A stretch of 11,871 nt of DNA. Source: an uncultured Eubacteriales bacterium (lineage in GTDB: Bacteria > Bacillota > Clostridia > Oscillospirales > Oscillospiraceae). The notes beneath the pieces were generated by a model. That model saw nothing but the letters and a program-made list of their open reading frames with translations. It did no database searches and was not told the DNA's origin. The DNA lies in contig URWG01000049.1 of assembly GCA_900551495.1 (NCBI GenBank), positions 1 through 11,871 on the forward strand, written 5' to 3'. Each line of letters opens with the position of its first letter. The stretch's first letter is position 1. The position numbers and the translations under genes are program-made. Of this stretch, positions 1 through 6,743 are shown in pieces.

Positions 1-139
1 GGGAGGTGGCAAAACCGCAGGTTTTGACGGAGGGAGAGAAAAATTCAAAATGTTGAAATTTTTCCAAAACCGTAAGAAATATTCGCTTTTATCTCTCCCT
101 CAGTCGCCTTCGGCGCCAGCTCCCTCGTCAGAGGGAGCC
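1..139. repeat. Intergenic inverted-repeat (MITE-like) element, left end probably cut by the window
   Basis: The left arm (1-36, beginning GGGAGGTGGC and ending GACGGAGGGAG) and the reverse complement of the right arm (93-139, GGGAGCTGGC...GACTGAGGGAG) match at both ends, so the two arms form an imperfect inverted repeat around an AT-rich core. Inside it are small hairpins: AAAACC/GGTTTT at 11-25, an imperfect AAATTCAA/TTGAAATTT stem near 39-63, CGCC/GGCG at 105-115, and a perfect 8-bp GCTCCCTC/GAGGGAGC stem with a GTCA loop at 119-138. No open reading frame of substance lies inside. This pattern resembles dispersed intergenic elements I recall from Oscillospiraceae genomes; copy number cannot be seen here. 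Confidence 0.6.
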
Positions 140-200
140 AATATGCGTGCCTTACGCTAAAGATGTTTTGAGAATACATGATGTTTTTGACAACCTGTGG

Positions 201-237
201 CGGCGGGAGGGGCGATCCCGCCGTTTTATCGCCCCTC
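201..237 (+). terminator. Possible terminator overlapping an alternative hairpin
   Basis: CGGCGGGA (201-208) pairs with TCCCGCCG (216-223) and is followed by TTTTAT, the shape of a rho-independent terminator for a + strand gene lying left of the window. The same DNA can instead form a perfect 10-bp stem, GAGGGGCGAT (207-216) with ATCGCCCCTC (228-237), which cannot coexist with the first. A further small CTCGT/ACGAG stem lies at 244-255. The rest of 140-313 shows nothing else recognisable. Confidence 0.45.
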
Positions 238-313
238 TTGCGGCTCGTCAACGAGACGGTATCCGCTCGGGCGGAGATTCGTCAAATTTGTCAAAAAATT
301 TTCCCGCAGGGGC

Positions 314-342
314 TTGACAAAGCATGTGGGCTGTGCTAATAT
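314..342 (+). promoter_or_regulatory. Sigma-A promoter of the metal-resistance operon
   Basis: TTGACA (314-319) is separated by 17 bp from TAATAT (337-342). Transcription should start near 349, which places the start inside the palindromic operator. Confidence 0.85.
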
Positions 343-348
343 AAAATC

Positions 349-372
349 ACACTTGAGCAAATGCTCAAGTGT
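349..372. promoter_or_regulatory. Palindromic operator for the ArsR/SmtB-type repressor
   Basis: A perfect 11-bp inverted repeat, ACACTTGAGCA (349-359) and TGCTCAAGTGT (362-372), is separated by AA. The TTGAGCA...TGCTCAA core resembles the 12-2-12 operators bound by SmtB/CzrA/CadC-family sensors. It sits immediately after the -10 box and over the predicted start site, so a bound repressor would block initiation. It is probably the site of the regulator encoded 45 bp downstream; binding is inferred. Confidence 0.82.
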
Positions 373-416
373 TCAAACGAGAAAACGAATGATCCAAACG
401 AAGGGGAGGGAAATGA

Positions 417-734
417 ATGGAGCAGAAGGAGCATCGAGACGGACTGTGCGCGCTTGAGGAGGAAGAGCTGTTCGAGATGGCGGAGCTTTTTAAGGTGTTC
501 GGCGACTCGACGCGGATTCGGATTCTCTACGCGATGTTTCAACAGGAGATCAACGTAACAGAGCTTTGCGACGCACTCGGGCTGAGCATTTCGGCGGTGT
601 CCCATCAACTCCGCTTTCTCAAGCAGGCGAAGTTAGTGCGGTCCCGTCGCGAAGGCAGAATGGTTTATTATATGCTTGCCGACGAACACGTCAAGACGAT
701 CATCGGCATGGCGAAAGAACATATCGAGGAGTGA
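417..734 (+). CDS. ArsR/SmtB-family metal-sensing repressor (Zn/Cd type)
   Basis: A 105-residue winged-helix repressor that should bind the upstream palindrome and release it when it binds metal. The start is fixed by GGGGAGGG (403-410), 6 nt before the ATG. The family core runs from about residue 18 to 88: the LFKVFGDSTRIRIL helix, the recognition helix around SISAVSHQLRFL (57-68), and the wing RREGRMVYY (77-85). The C-terminal helix holds D89-x-H91-x10-H102-x-x-E105, the exact alpha-5 zinc site layout of SmtB/CzrA. H6, C11 and C51 (in ELCDAL) are placed where CadC/ZiaR-type proteins have their thiol alpha-3N ligands, but the second Cys of the CadC CxC is absent. It is first in an operon with a P1B-2 efflux ATPase, which agrees with Zn or Cd sensing; arsenic is less likely as the classical CVC motif is missing. 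Confidence 0.9.
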   Translation: MEQKEHRDGLCALEEEELFEMAELFKVFGDSTRIRILYAMFQQEINVTELCDALGLSISAVSHQLRFLKQAKLVRSRREGRMVYYMLADEHVKTIIGMAKEHIEE

Positions 735-740
735 CAAAAA

Positions 741-962
741 ATGAAAAAGAGCTACAAGCTGAAGGATTTGGATTGCGCAAACTGCGCGGCAAAAATGGAG
801 CGGGCGATTGCAAAGCTTCCGCAGATCGAAAGTGCGACGGTGAGCTTCTTCACGCAGAGAATGACCCTGACCTTCGCGGATGACGCAAATGAAGCAGAGG
901 TTCTTGCCGCCGTCAAAAAGACGGTTGCAAAGGTCGAGCCTGACTGCGAGGTACTCGCATGA
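741..962 (+). CDS. Stand-alone heavy-metal-associated (HMA) domain protein
   Basis: A 73-residue protein that consists of a single HMA (ferredoxin-like) fold and nothing else. The metal-binding loop is LDCANCAAKME, with C12 and C15 as the soft-metal ligands and D11 just before them, as in the N-terminal domains of ZntA/CadA rather than the MxCxxC of copper chaperones. C69 near the C-terminus is a possible extra ligand. It starts 6 nt after the repressor stop, with GAGGAG at 726-731 as its ribosome binding site, and its stop overlaps the start of the ATPase gene (ATGA at 959-962), so the two are probably translationally coupled. The likely role is delivering Zn/Cd to the pump or regulating it, replacing the domain that the pump lacks. 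Metal specificity is inferred. Confidence 0.88.
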   Translation: MKKSYKLKDLDCANCAAKMERAIAKLPQIESATVSFFTQRMTLTFADDANEAEVLAAVKKTVAKVEPDCEVLA

Positions 963-2764
963 AACGGCGTGAGAAGATCGCGCTGGCGAGGATCGGCTGC
1001 TCCGTTCTCTTGCTCGGGATCGGGTTCCTCCTGCCCGGCTGGTGGAGAGCGGGCTTCATGCTGGCGGCATGGCTGATCTCCGGCTATGACGTCCTGTGGG
1101 ACGCTGTGCGCAATATTTTTCACGGTCAGTTCTTTGATGAGAACTTCCTGATGGGACTTGCCACCGTCTGCGCCGTTGCAATGCAGGACTGGGCAGAGGC
1201 GGCGGGCGTTATGATCCTCTTCCAGATCGGCGAGCTGTTTGAGCATATCGCGGTCGAGCGGTCGCGGAAGTCCATCAGCAGCCTGATGGACCTGCGTCCC
1301 GATCGCGCGGTCGTTCTGCGGGACGGCAAAGAGGTCGAGGTCGAGCCGGAGGAGGTTTGCGCGGGTGAGCTGCTGCTGGTCCGTCCGGGCGAGCGAATTC
1401 CCGTAGACGGCGAGATCGTTGAGGGCGAGAGCACGCTCGATACCTCGAACATTACCGGCGAGTCCCTTCCTGACGAGGTGCAGGCAGGGGAGCGGGTCGT
1501 TTCGGGCAGCGTCAACTTGACGGGTGTCCTGAAAATTCGCGCAGAGAGCGCCTATGAGCATTCGACGGTCGCGCGGATTTTGGCGCTTGCAGAGCAGGCG
1601 ACGGAGAAGAAGGCTGCCTCCGAGCGTCTGATTACCCGCTTCTCCCGCTACTACACGCCGAGCGTGATCACGGCTGCGGTGCTGCTGGCAGCAATTCCGC
1701 CGCTGGCGTTCGGGCAGCCGTTTACCGAGTGGCTGAGCCGTGCGCTGTCCTTCCTCGTCATTTCCTGCCCGTGCGCACTGGTGATCTCCGTGCCGCTGAG
1801 CTTCTTCTCGGGCATGGGCGCGGCGGCTAAGCTGGGCATTATCGTCAAGGGCGGGAGCGCTTTGGAGGGACTGTGCAAGGCAAAAACGATCGTCTTTGAT
1901 AAGACGGGCACGCTGACTAAGGGCGAATTCTCCGTCCGCGAGGTCGTCGGGGAGAACACCGACGAGGTGCTGCGTATTGCCGCCCGCTGTGAGCAGTATT
2001 CCAACCACCCCATTGCCCACGCGCTTCGCGAGGCTTCGCCGAGCTGCGGCACGGCTGCGGAGAATATTTCGGAGACCGCCGGCAACGGTATTACCGCGAC
2101 GGTGGACGGCGCGAGTGTCGCCGTCGGCAACCGTCGGCTGATGGAGCAGCTCGGCGTTGAAATTCCGACGACCGCTTTTGCGGGAACGGCAATCTACGTC
2201 GCAAGAGAAGGGAAATACATCGGTACGGTCGTCCTCGGCGACACGCTCCGCGAGGGAACGCCCGAGACGATTCAAAAGCTCCATGCTGCGGGCTTGGAGC
2301 GGGCGGTCATGCTGACGGGCGACCGCGAGGAGACTGCCGCTGCCATTGCGAAGGAGGCGGGCTTGGACGAGTTCCACGCACAGCTCCTGCCGCAGGATAA
2401 GGTCACGCTGGTCGAGCAGCGCCCCGAGTCGGTGATCTTCGTCGGCGACGGGGTGAACGATGCGCCTGTGCTGACGGTGGCGGATGTCGGCATTGCCATG
2501 GGCGGTGTCGGCTCGGATGCGGCGGTCGAGGCTGCGGACGCGGTGCTTTTGAAGGATGACCTGTCCCGTCTGCCGAGCCTACTGCACATTGCGCGTAAGA
2601 CCTGCCGCATTGCAAAGGAAAACATCGCCTTTGCACTGGGCGTGAAGGGCGTCTGCCTGATTTTGGGCGCACTGGGCTATGCGCCGATGTGGTTGGCGAT
2701 CTTCGCCGATGTCGGCGTTGCCATGATTGCGATTCTGAACTCCCTCCGCGCTCTGCGGCAATAA
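959..2764 (+). CDS. P1B-2 type heavy-metal exporting ATPase (Zn/Cd/Pb; CadA/ZntA family)
   Basis: A 601-residue membrane P-type ATPase that exports divalent soft metals from the cytoplasm using ATP. In order: four N-terminal membrane segments (about 10-115, ending GELFEHIAVERSRKS), the actuator domain with TGE (166-168), TM5 (about 234-252), TM6 with the metal-binding CPC (C270-P-C272), the phosphorylation site DKTGT (D314), the P1B-specific HP pair (H350-P351), the hinge GDGVND (496-501), then TM7 with K563 and TM8 with D584. CPC plus TM7 Lys and TM8 Asp is the P1B-2 (Zn/Cd/Pb) signature, not that of copper pumps. It is about 100 residues shorter than typical CadA because no HMA domain precedes TM1; that domain is encoded by the overlapping upstream gene. 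GAGG at 948-951 supports the start. Confidence 0.95.
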   Translation: MKRREKIALARIGCSVLLLGIGFLLPGWWRAGFMLAAWLISGYDVLWDAVRNIFHGQFFDENFLMGLATVCAVAMQDWAEAAGVMILFQIGELFEHIAVERSRKSISSLMDLRPDRAVVLRDGKEVEVEPEEVCAGELLLVRPGERIPVDGEIVEGESTLDTSNITGESLPDEVQAGERVVSGSVNLTGVLKIRAESAYEHSTVARILALAEQATEKKAASERLITRFSRYYTPSVITAAVLLAAIPPLAFGQPFTEWLSRALSFLVISCPCALVISVPLSFFSGMGAAAKLGIIVKGGSALEGLCKAKTIVFDKTGTLTKGEFSVREVVGENTDEVLRIAARCEQYSNHPIAHALREASPSCGTAAENISETAGNGITATVDGASVAVGNRRLMEQLGVEIPTTAFAGTAIYVAREGKYIGTVVLGDTLREGTPETIQKLHAAGLERAVMLTGDREETAAAIAKEAGLDEFHAQLLPQDKVTLVEQRPESVIFVGDGVNDAPVLTVADVGIAMGGVGSDAAVEAADAVLLKDDLSRLPSLLHIARKTCRIAKENIAFALGVKGVCLILGALGYAPMWLAIFADVGVAMIAILNSLRALRQ

Positions 2765-2772
2765 TAGCGATG

Positions 2773-2811
2773 AAAAAAATCGGCGCAGCTTCCGAAACGG
2801 GAGCTGCGCCG
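2773..2811. terminator. Shared rho-independent terminator between convergent genes
   Basis: CGGCGCAGCT (2781-2790) pairs with AGCTGCGCCG (2802-2811), extended inward through a T-G wobble and three GC pairs to a 14-bp stem with an AAA loop. On the - strand it is followed by a run of seven T (from A 2773-2779), so it is a strong terminator for the hydrogenase gene. On the + strand the ATPase operon meets only a weak T-containing tail. Confidence 0.85.
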
Positions 2812-2824
2812 AACATTTAATTCC

Positions 2825-4333
2825 TTATTCCGTTAATGCCTCGCCCTCGGCGCTGTATTTGCTTTCGAGCGGGTCCCTTGCCTCCGCCTCGGCTTGATAG
2901 CGACCGACGACGCGGGCGGCAAGCTCGACGGGCAGCAGCGTTCCCGCACCCGCGACACAGCCGCCGGGACACGCCATACCCTCCAGCAGATAGCCGTTGT
3001 ATTTTCCCGCCTTTGCCATCATCATCAGGCGGCGGCACTCGCGCAGTCCCTCCGCGCCGACAGTCTTGCACTCGCGGTCGGGTGCAAGCTTGGCAATGAC
3101 GTCCTTTACCGCTCCCGCTACGCCGCCCGAGACCGCAAAGCCGCGTCCCGCCGCCGTTCCCTCGCGGAGACTCTCTCCGTCGGGCATCGCGGCAAAGTCG
3201 ATCCCCTTGGCTTCAAGCATTCCCATCAGCTCTTCAAAGGTCAGGACAAAATCAACGTCGCTGCGGATGTCCTGCCGCATGGCTTCGAGCTTTTTCGCTG
3301 CGCAAGGACCGACAAAGACAATTTTGCAGTCGGGGTGCTCCTTCTTTTGCAGCCGCGCGGTAAAGACCATCGGCGTGAGCGTCATGGAGATGTTCTTCGC
3401 CTGATCGGGGAAGTTCTTATAGACCATCGAATGCCACGCGGGGCAGCAGGAGGTTGCCATATAAGGCTGTTCGTTCGGGACCTTTTCCAAAAAGTCCTTT
3501 GCCTCCTCAACGGTACAGATGTCCGCGCCCACGGCGACCTCCACGACGCTCGCGAAGCCCAGCTCCCGCATGGCAGCGGTGAACTTTTCAGGAGTGGAGA
3601 ACTTGCCGAACTGTCCGATGAAGGCAGGCGCGACGATAGCGATGACCTGGTCACCCGACATGATGCTGCGGATGACCTGATAGAGCTGACCCTTATCCAC
3701 GATCGCGCCGAACGGGCAATTGACGAGACACTGACCGCAGGCGACGCACTTGTCGTGGTCGATCACCGCGCGGCCGTTCTCGTCCATGCCGATGGCGTCC
3801 ACGCCGCACGCCGCCTGACAGGGGCGCTCAATATAGTGGATGGCGTGATAGGGACAGGCGCCGGCGCACTTGCCGCACTTAATGCACTTGTCGCGGTCGA
3901 TATGGCTCTTGCCGTTGAGAAAATAGATTGCGTCCTTCGGGCAGACCCGATGGCACGAGGCGGCAAGGCAGTTCTGACACAGGTCGGTCACAAGATACTG
4001 CCGCGTCGGGCAGCGGTGACACGCATAGGGGATGATATTGATGAGCGGCGGCTCGTAATACTGCTCGGCGATCGCCGCCTGATCCATACCCTCGGTCAGA
4101 AGCGTCCGCTGCTGCACCGATTGCAGCGACAGACCCATCGCCAGCCTTATCCGTTCGCCCGCGATTGCGCGTTCAAGAAAAATCGACTCGCGGTGCAGCG
4201 GGTTTTCGCCCGGGACGATCACATAGGGCAGGTCCTCCGCCTTGGTAAAATCGTTGCTCTCGTATGCCATCCGCGCAACCTCGGTAAAGACCTTCTTGCG
4301 GATGTCGGTAATCAGTGACGGGACGCCTCTCAT
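2825..4333 (-). CDS. Monomeric [FeFe]-hydrogenase, group B (B1-like)
   Basis: A cytoplasmic iron hydrogenase of 502 residues that interconverts protons and H2 using low-potential electrons, probably from ferredoxin. The N-terminal part carries many FeS ligands: C105/C108, then C119, C122, C127, C131-P, and two ferredoxin-type CxxCxxCxxxCP sets at C150-C160 and C196-C206, with C172 and C176 between them. The H-cluster domain has the three family motifs: TSCCPAW (294-300), GPCAAKK (342-348) and MACPGGC (453-459). By analogy with CpI, C297, C344, C455 and C459 hold the cluster and C296 is the proton-relay Cys. TSCCPAW and GPCAAKK, instead of TSCCPGW and MPCxxKK, point to group B. An upstream in-frame TTG (4363) exists, but GGAGGA at 4341-4346 lies 7 nt before the ATG at 4333, and family members start with MRG. 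No HydE/F/G maturation genes are in the window. Confidence 0.93.
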   Translation of the reverse strand: MRGVPSLITDIRKKVFTEVARMAYESNDFTKAEDLPYVIVPGENPLHRESIFLERAIAGERIRLAMGLSLQSVQQRTLLTEGMDQAAIAEQYYEPPLINIIPYACHRCPTRQYLVTDLCQNCLAASCHRVCPKDAIYFLNGKSHIDRDKCIKCGKCAGACPYHAIHYIERPCQAACGVDAIGMDENGRAVIDHDKCVACGQCLVNCPFGAIVDKGQLYQVIRSIMSGDQVIAIVAPAFIGQFGKFSTPEKFTAAMRELGFASVVEVAVGADICTVEEAKDFLEKVPNEQPYMATSCCPAWHSMVYKNFPDQAKNISMTLTPMVFTARLQKKEHPDCKIVFVGPCAAKKLEAMRQDIRSDVDFVLTFEELMGMLEAKGIDFAAMPDGESLREGTAAGRGFAVSGGVAGAVKDVIAKLAPDRECKTVGAEGLRECRRLMMMAKAGKYNGYLLEGMACPGGCVAGAGTLLPVELAARVVGRYQAEAEARDPLESKYSAEGEALTE

Positions 4334-4340
4334 TGCTTGC

Positions 4341-4346
4341 TCCTCC
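4341..4346 (-). promoter_or_regulatory. Ribosome binding site deciding the hydrogenase start
   Basis: GGAGGA on the - strand, 7 nt upstream of the ATG at 4333. It lies inside the longer reading frame that would begin at TTG 4363, so it argues for the shorter protein. Confidence 0.8.
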
Positions 4347-4375
4347 GATATGCGAAAAATCAATATTTGTACAGT

Positions 4376-4405
4376 ATCATATTTTCAGAGCCGCTACAAA
4401 ACAAA
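4376..4405 (-). promoter_or_regulatory. Weak candidate promoter for the hydrogenase gene
   Basis: On the - strand TTTGTT (4400-4405) and TATGAT (4376-4381) are 18 bp apart. The -35 match is poor. The gene could instead be transcribed by read-through from the ABC operon, whose last gene ends 86 bp upstream. Confidence 0.3.
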
Positions 4406-4416
4406 GCGGCTGTTTT
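4389..4416. terminator. Weak hairpin after the ABC operon
   Basis: AGCCGCT (4389-4395) pairs with AGCGGCT (4405-4411) around a 9-nt loop. The T-rich tail (GTTTT) is on the + strand side; on the - strand, where the ABC operon ends at 4420, no U-run follows. It may therefore only slow transcription, or be a structure in the hydrogenase promoter region. Confidence 0.35.
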
Positions 4417-4419
4417 AAC

Positions 4420-6018
4420 TCAAAGTGTTGCGAAAATTTCGGTGCCGCGGCGCTTGAGCCAAACGGTCAAAAGCACGGTCAGCGCCAGCGAGAGGACGGC
4501 AAAGCCCGCGAGATAGCCCACAGCGCCGAGTTTGTAGCCGAACAGCAGGAAGCCGCCGCCGAGCAGCAAACCGTATGCCCAGCCGACCAGCAGTGCCAAA
4601 AACACGCCGAAGCCCTGCTTGATGGGAATGATCTCACTGGTCCACGTCAGATTCGGTTTTTTCAGTCCGAGGAACAGCCCGAACGTGGCGGAAAGCAGCG
4701 CGTAGAGCTGCGGCAGAAGAAGGATCATCACAGCCTCGCCCGCACCGAAGGGGAAGACGATCAGCGCACAGACGCTGCAAAGAAGCGACGGCAGCATCGT
4801 CAGACTGAGCTGCACGGTCAGCTTTGCCCGCAGCACCTGCCACGGGTCAACGGGCAGGGATTGAAGCTGCCACAGCGCCTTGCCCTCCAACGAGATCGAG
4901 GGGGCGGTCGTGTCGTTCATCGTCCCGACCATACAGATCGCGGCGCACAGCAGAGCGGCGACGGTATCCGGATGAGCGGAGAATACCAGCGTGAGGGTGG
5001 ACAGCAGCTCGCCGCCCTTGAACAGCAGCGCGACGGCGGCGATCACGAGCATCAGCGAACCCAGCCCGCAGTTGAGCATATAGTTCGGACTGGAGGTAAA
5101 GCGGCGGAATTCCTTGCGCAGCAGTGCGCGGGCGGGGGAACGGAGCTGCGTTTTGCCCTCGCGGTAGGCGACGCGGGCGACCTTTCCGGTGGCGGTCGCG
5201 ATCTTCAGGAAGCTCCGCGACAGCAGCGCCCAAGTCAGCGCAAACAGCGCCAGCACAACACCGCCGACGATGAGCGTCGCAAGCCAATCGCCCTCGGCAA
5301 CGCGCCCGAGCAGGTACAGGGGGTAGGCGGAGGATTTGATGATCGCGCCGTAGAGAACGGCGTTTTCCATCAGCTCCTGCAGCAGCGTCTGCGCCTTAAA
5401 GTAGAAGAAATAGTACGCGCCGAAGAAGATAAGGGAGACAAGGACTGCGATAAAGCTCTTATTTTTCAGCTTCAGGCTGATTTTTGCCACGACCCAGCCG
5501 AGCAGACACGACAGCACCAGCACGAACAGGGAGATCAGCACCGCCAGAAGGACGGAGCAGATCAGCGCGGAGACGGAAAACGGCGCGACGACCAAATAAA
5601 CGACGATCGCGGGGATGATGACGATACCGGAGTACATCAGCCCCATCAGGTAAACACCCAGCAGCCGTGCGGTGATGATATAGCGCACGGGAATCGGCAT
5701 GGACAACAGCTGGTCGTTGTCCTTGGAGAGGTACAGACCGGAATAGGTGTTGAACACGCTGCCGAAGGTGCCGAGAAACACCGCCAACAGCGAAAACAGC
5801 GTGAAATACAGCCAGCCGAGGTCAAGCGCGACCAGCGTGTCGCACACCATCAGTGCGAAGAAGGTGAAGATACCGCCCAGCACACCGACCATTAACAGGG
5901 CAAACAGCGCGATCATTGTAGCGGTGGAGCCGCGGGAACGGCTTGTGTTCTTTTTCGGGTTGTAAAAATAGTTCCGGAAAATCTCCGTGAGCTGCTTTTT
6001 CAGAAGAAGCTTCAGCAT
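4420..6018 (-). CDS. Large ABC-2-type exporter permease (about 12 TM)
   Basis: A 532-residue integral membrane protein, the presumed membrane partner of the ATPase encoded just upstream, whose gene it overlaps by 7 nt. It has roughly 12-13 hydrophobic segments in two blocks (about 33-205 and 245-265, then 313-333, 352-366, 402-520). The halves look alike: a basic amphipathic LLKKQLTEIF at 5-14 resembles LLRKEFRRF at 299-307, and a loop with LLSMPIPVRYIITARLL at 104-120 resembles LQSLPVDPWQVLRAKL at 385-400. Each loop is followed by a membrane segment, as expected for two 6-TM halves fused in tandem. GGAGGA about 6 nt upstream (inside the ATPase gene) supports the start. The substrate is unknown; relatives with EcsA-like ATPases export peptides or drugs, but nothing here picks one. 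Confidence 0.82.
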   Translation of the reverse strand: MLKLLLKKQLTEIFRNYFYNPKKNTSRSRGSTATMIALFALLMVGVLGGIFTFFALMVCDTLVALDLGWLYFTLFSLLAVFLGTFGSVFNTYSGLYLSKDNDQLLSMPIPVRYIITARLLGVYLMGLMYSGIVIIPAIVVYLVVAPFSVSALICSVLLAVLISLFVLVLSCLLGWVVAKISLKLKNKSFIAVLVSLIFFGAYYFFYFKAQTLLQELMENAVLYGAIIKSSAYPLYLLGRVAEGDWLATLIVGGVVLALFALTWALLSRSFLKIATATGKVARVAYREGKTQLRSPARALLRKEFRRFTSSPNYMLNCGLGSLMLVIAAVALLFKGGELLSTLTLVFSAHPDTVAALLCAAICMVGTMNDTTAPSISLEGKALWQLQSLPVDPWQVLRAKLTVQLSLTMLPSLLCSVCALIVFPFGAGEAVMILLLPQLYALLSATFGLFLGLKKPNLTWTSEIIPIKQGFGVFLALLVGWAYGLLLGGGFLLFGYKLGAVGYLAGFAVLSLALTVLLTVWLKRRGTEIFATL

Positions 6019-6725
6019 TGCTCGTCCTCCAGCTCAAGAAAGACCTCCTCGAGAGAGTCGTCGCCCTTGACCTCCTCCATCGTGCCGGAGCGGATGAGCT
6101 TGCCCGCCTTGATGATGGCGACCTTGTCGCAGAGCTTTTCCGCGACCTCGAGGACGTGCGTCGAGAAGAAAATCGCGCCGCCGTTTTCGCAAAGCTCGCG
6201 CATCATGCCCTTGAGCAGGTGCGATGCCTTGGGGTCAAGACCGACAAACGGTTCGTCCATAATCACAAGCTTCGGGTCATGCAGCCACGCGGCAATGATG
6301 GCAAGCTTCTGCTTCATGCCGTGGGAGTAGGAGGCAATGGGCTGTCCCAAATCGTCCGTCAGTTCAAAGATCGCGGCGTATTTTGCAATGCGCTCCTTCC
6401 GGACCTCGGCGCTGACGCCGAAGATGTCAGCAATGAAGTTCAGGTACTTAATGCCGCTCATGAAGTCGTACAGATCGGGGTTATCGGGAATGTAGGCAAA
6501 CAGGCGCTTGCAGACAAGCGGCTCGGTCTTGACAGAGTGACCGTCGATGTAAATTTCACCGGCGTCAAACTGCAAAATACCGACGACGGATTTCAGCGTG
6601 GTCGTCTTGCCCGCGCCGTTATGACCGATAAAGCCGTAAATTTCGCCCGGCGCGATGTGCAACGACAGGTCATCCACTGCCCTTTTCTCGCCGTAGGTTT
6701 TGGTCAGATGTTCGATTCTCAGCAT
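6012..6725 (-). CDS. ABC exporter ATPase (EcsA-like)
   Basis: A 237-residue ATP-binding subunit that should power the large permease encoded immediately downstream. Walker A is GHNGAGKTT (34-42), Walker B is LVIMDEP (153-159) followed by VGLDP (161-165), and the switch His is H190 in STHVLE. The signature is YSHGMKQK (133-140) rather than LSGGQ, and the Q-loop segment reads YIPDNPDLYD (78-87), where the usual Gln is replaced; both are seen in EcsA/YthP-type exporters, so this is not evidence of inactivity. AGGAG lies 8 nt before the ATG. It starts 18 nt after the stop of the upstream permease gene, so all four ABC genes are probably one transcript. Confidence 0.9.
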   Translation of the reverse strand: MLRIEHLTKTYGEKRAVDDLSLHIAPGEIYGFIGHNGAGKTTTLKSVVGILQFDAGEIYIDGHSVKTEPLVCKRLFAYIPDNPDLYDFMSGIKYLNFIADIFGVSAEVRKERIAKYAAIFELTDDLGQPIASYSHGMKQKLAIIAAWLHDPKLVIMDEPFVGLDPKASHLLKGMMRELCENGGAIFFSTHVLEVAEKLCDKVAIIKAGKLIRSGTMEEVKGDDSLEEVFLELEDEQC

Positions 6726-6743
6726 TGTATATCTCCTAACATA

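Noticed and set aside
752..2377. 541-codon open frame on the - strand
   Set aside because: It is antisense to the P-type ATPase, Arg/Gln/Ala-rich with no motifs, and is an effect of GC-rich codon use.
2894..4318. 474-codon open frame on the + strand
   Set aside because: It is antisense to the hydrogenase, whose cysteine motifs are unmistakable. It has no ribosome binding site or domain.
4334..4363. TTG start giving ten extra residues on the hydrogenase
   Set aside because: The Shine-Dalgarno lies within this extension and is ideally placed for the ATG at 4333. Relatives begin at MRG.
4315..5895. 526-codon open frame on the + strand
   Set aside because: It is opposite the large permease; the translation is Gln/Arg/His-rich and lacks any known pattern.
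6390..6500. EcsA-like ATPase as inactive because of its unusual Q-loop and signature
   Set aside because: Walker A, Walker B and the switch His are intact, and YSHGMKQK with a non-Gln Q-loop region is usual in that subfamily.
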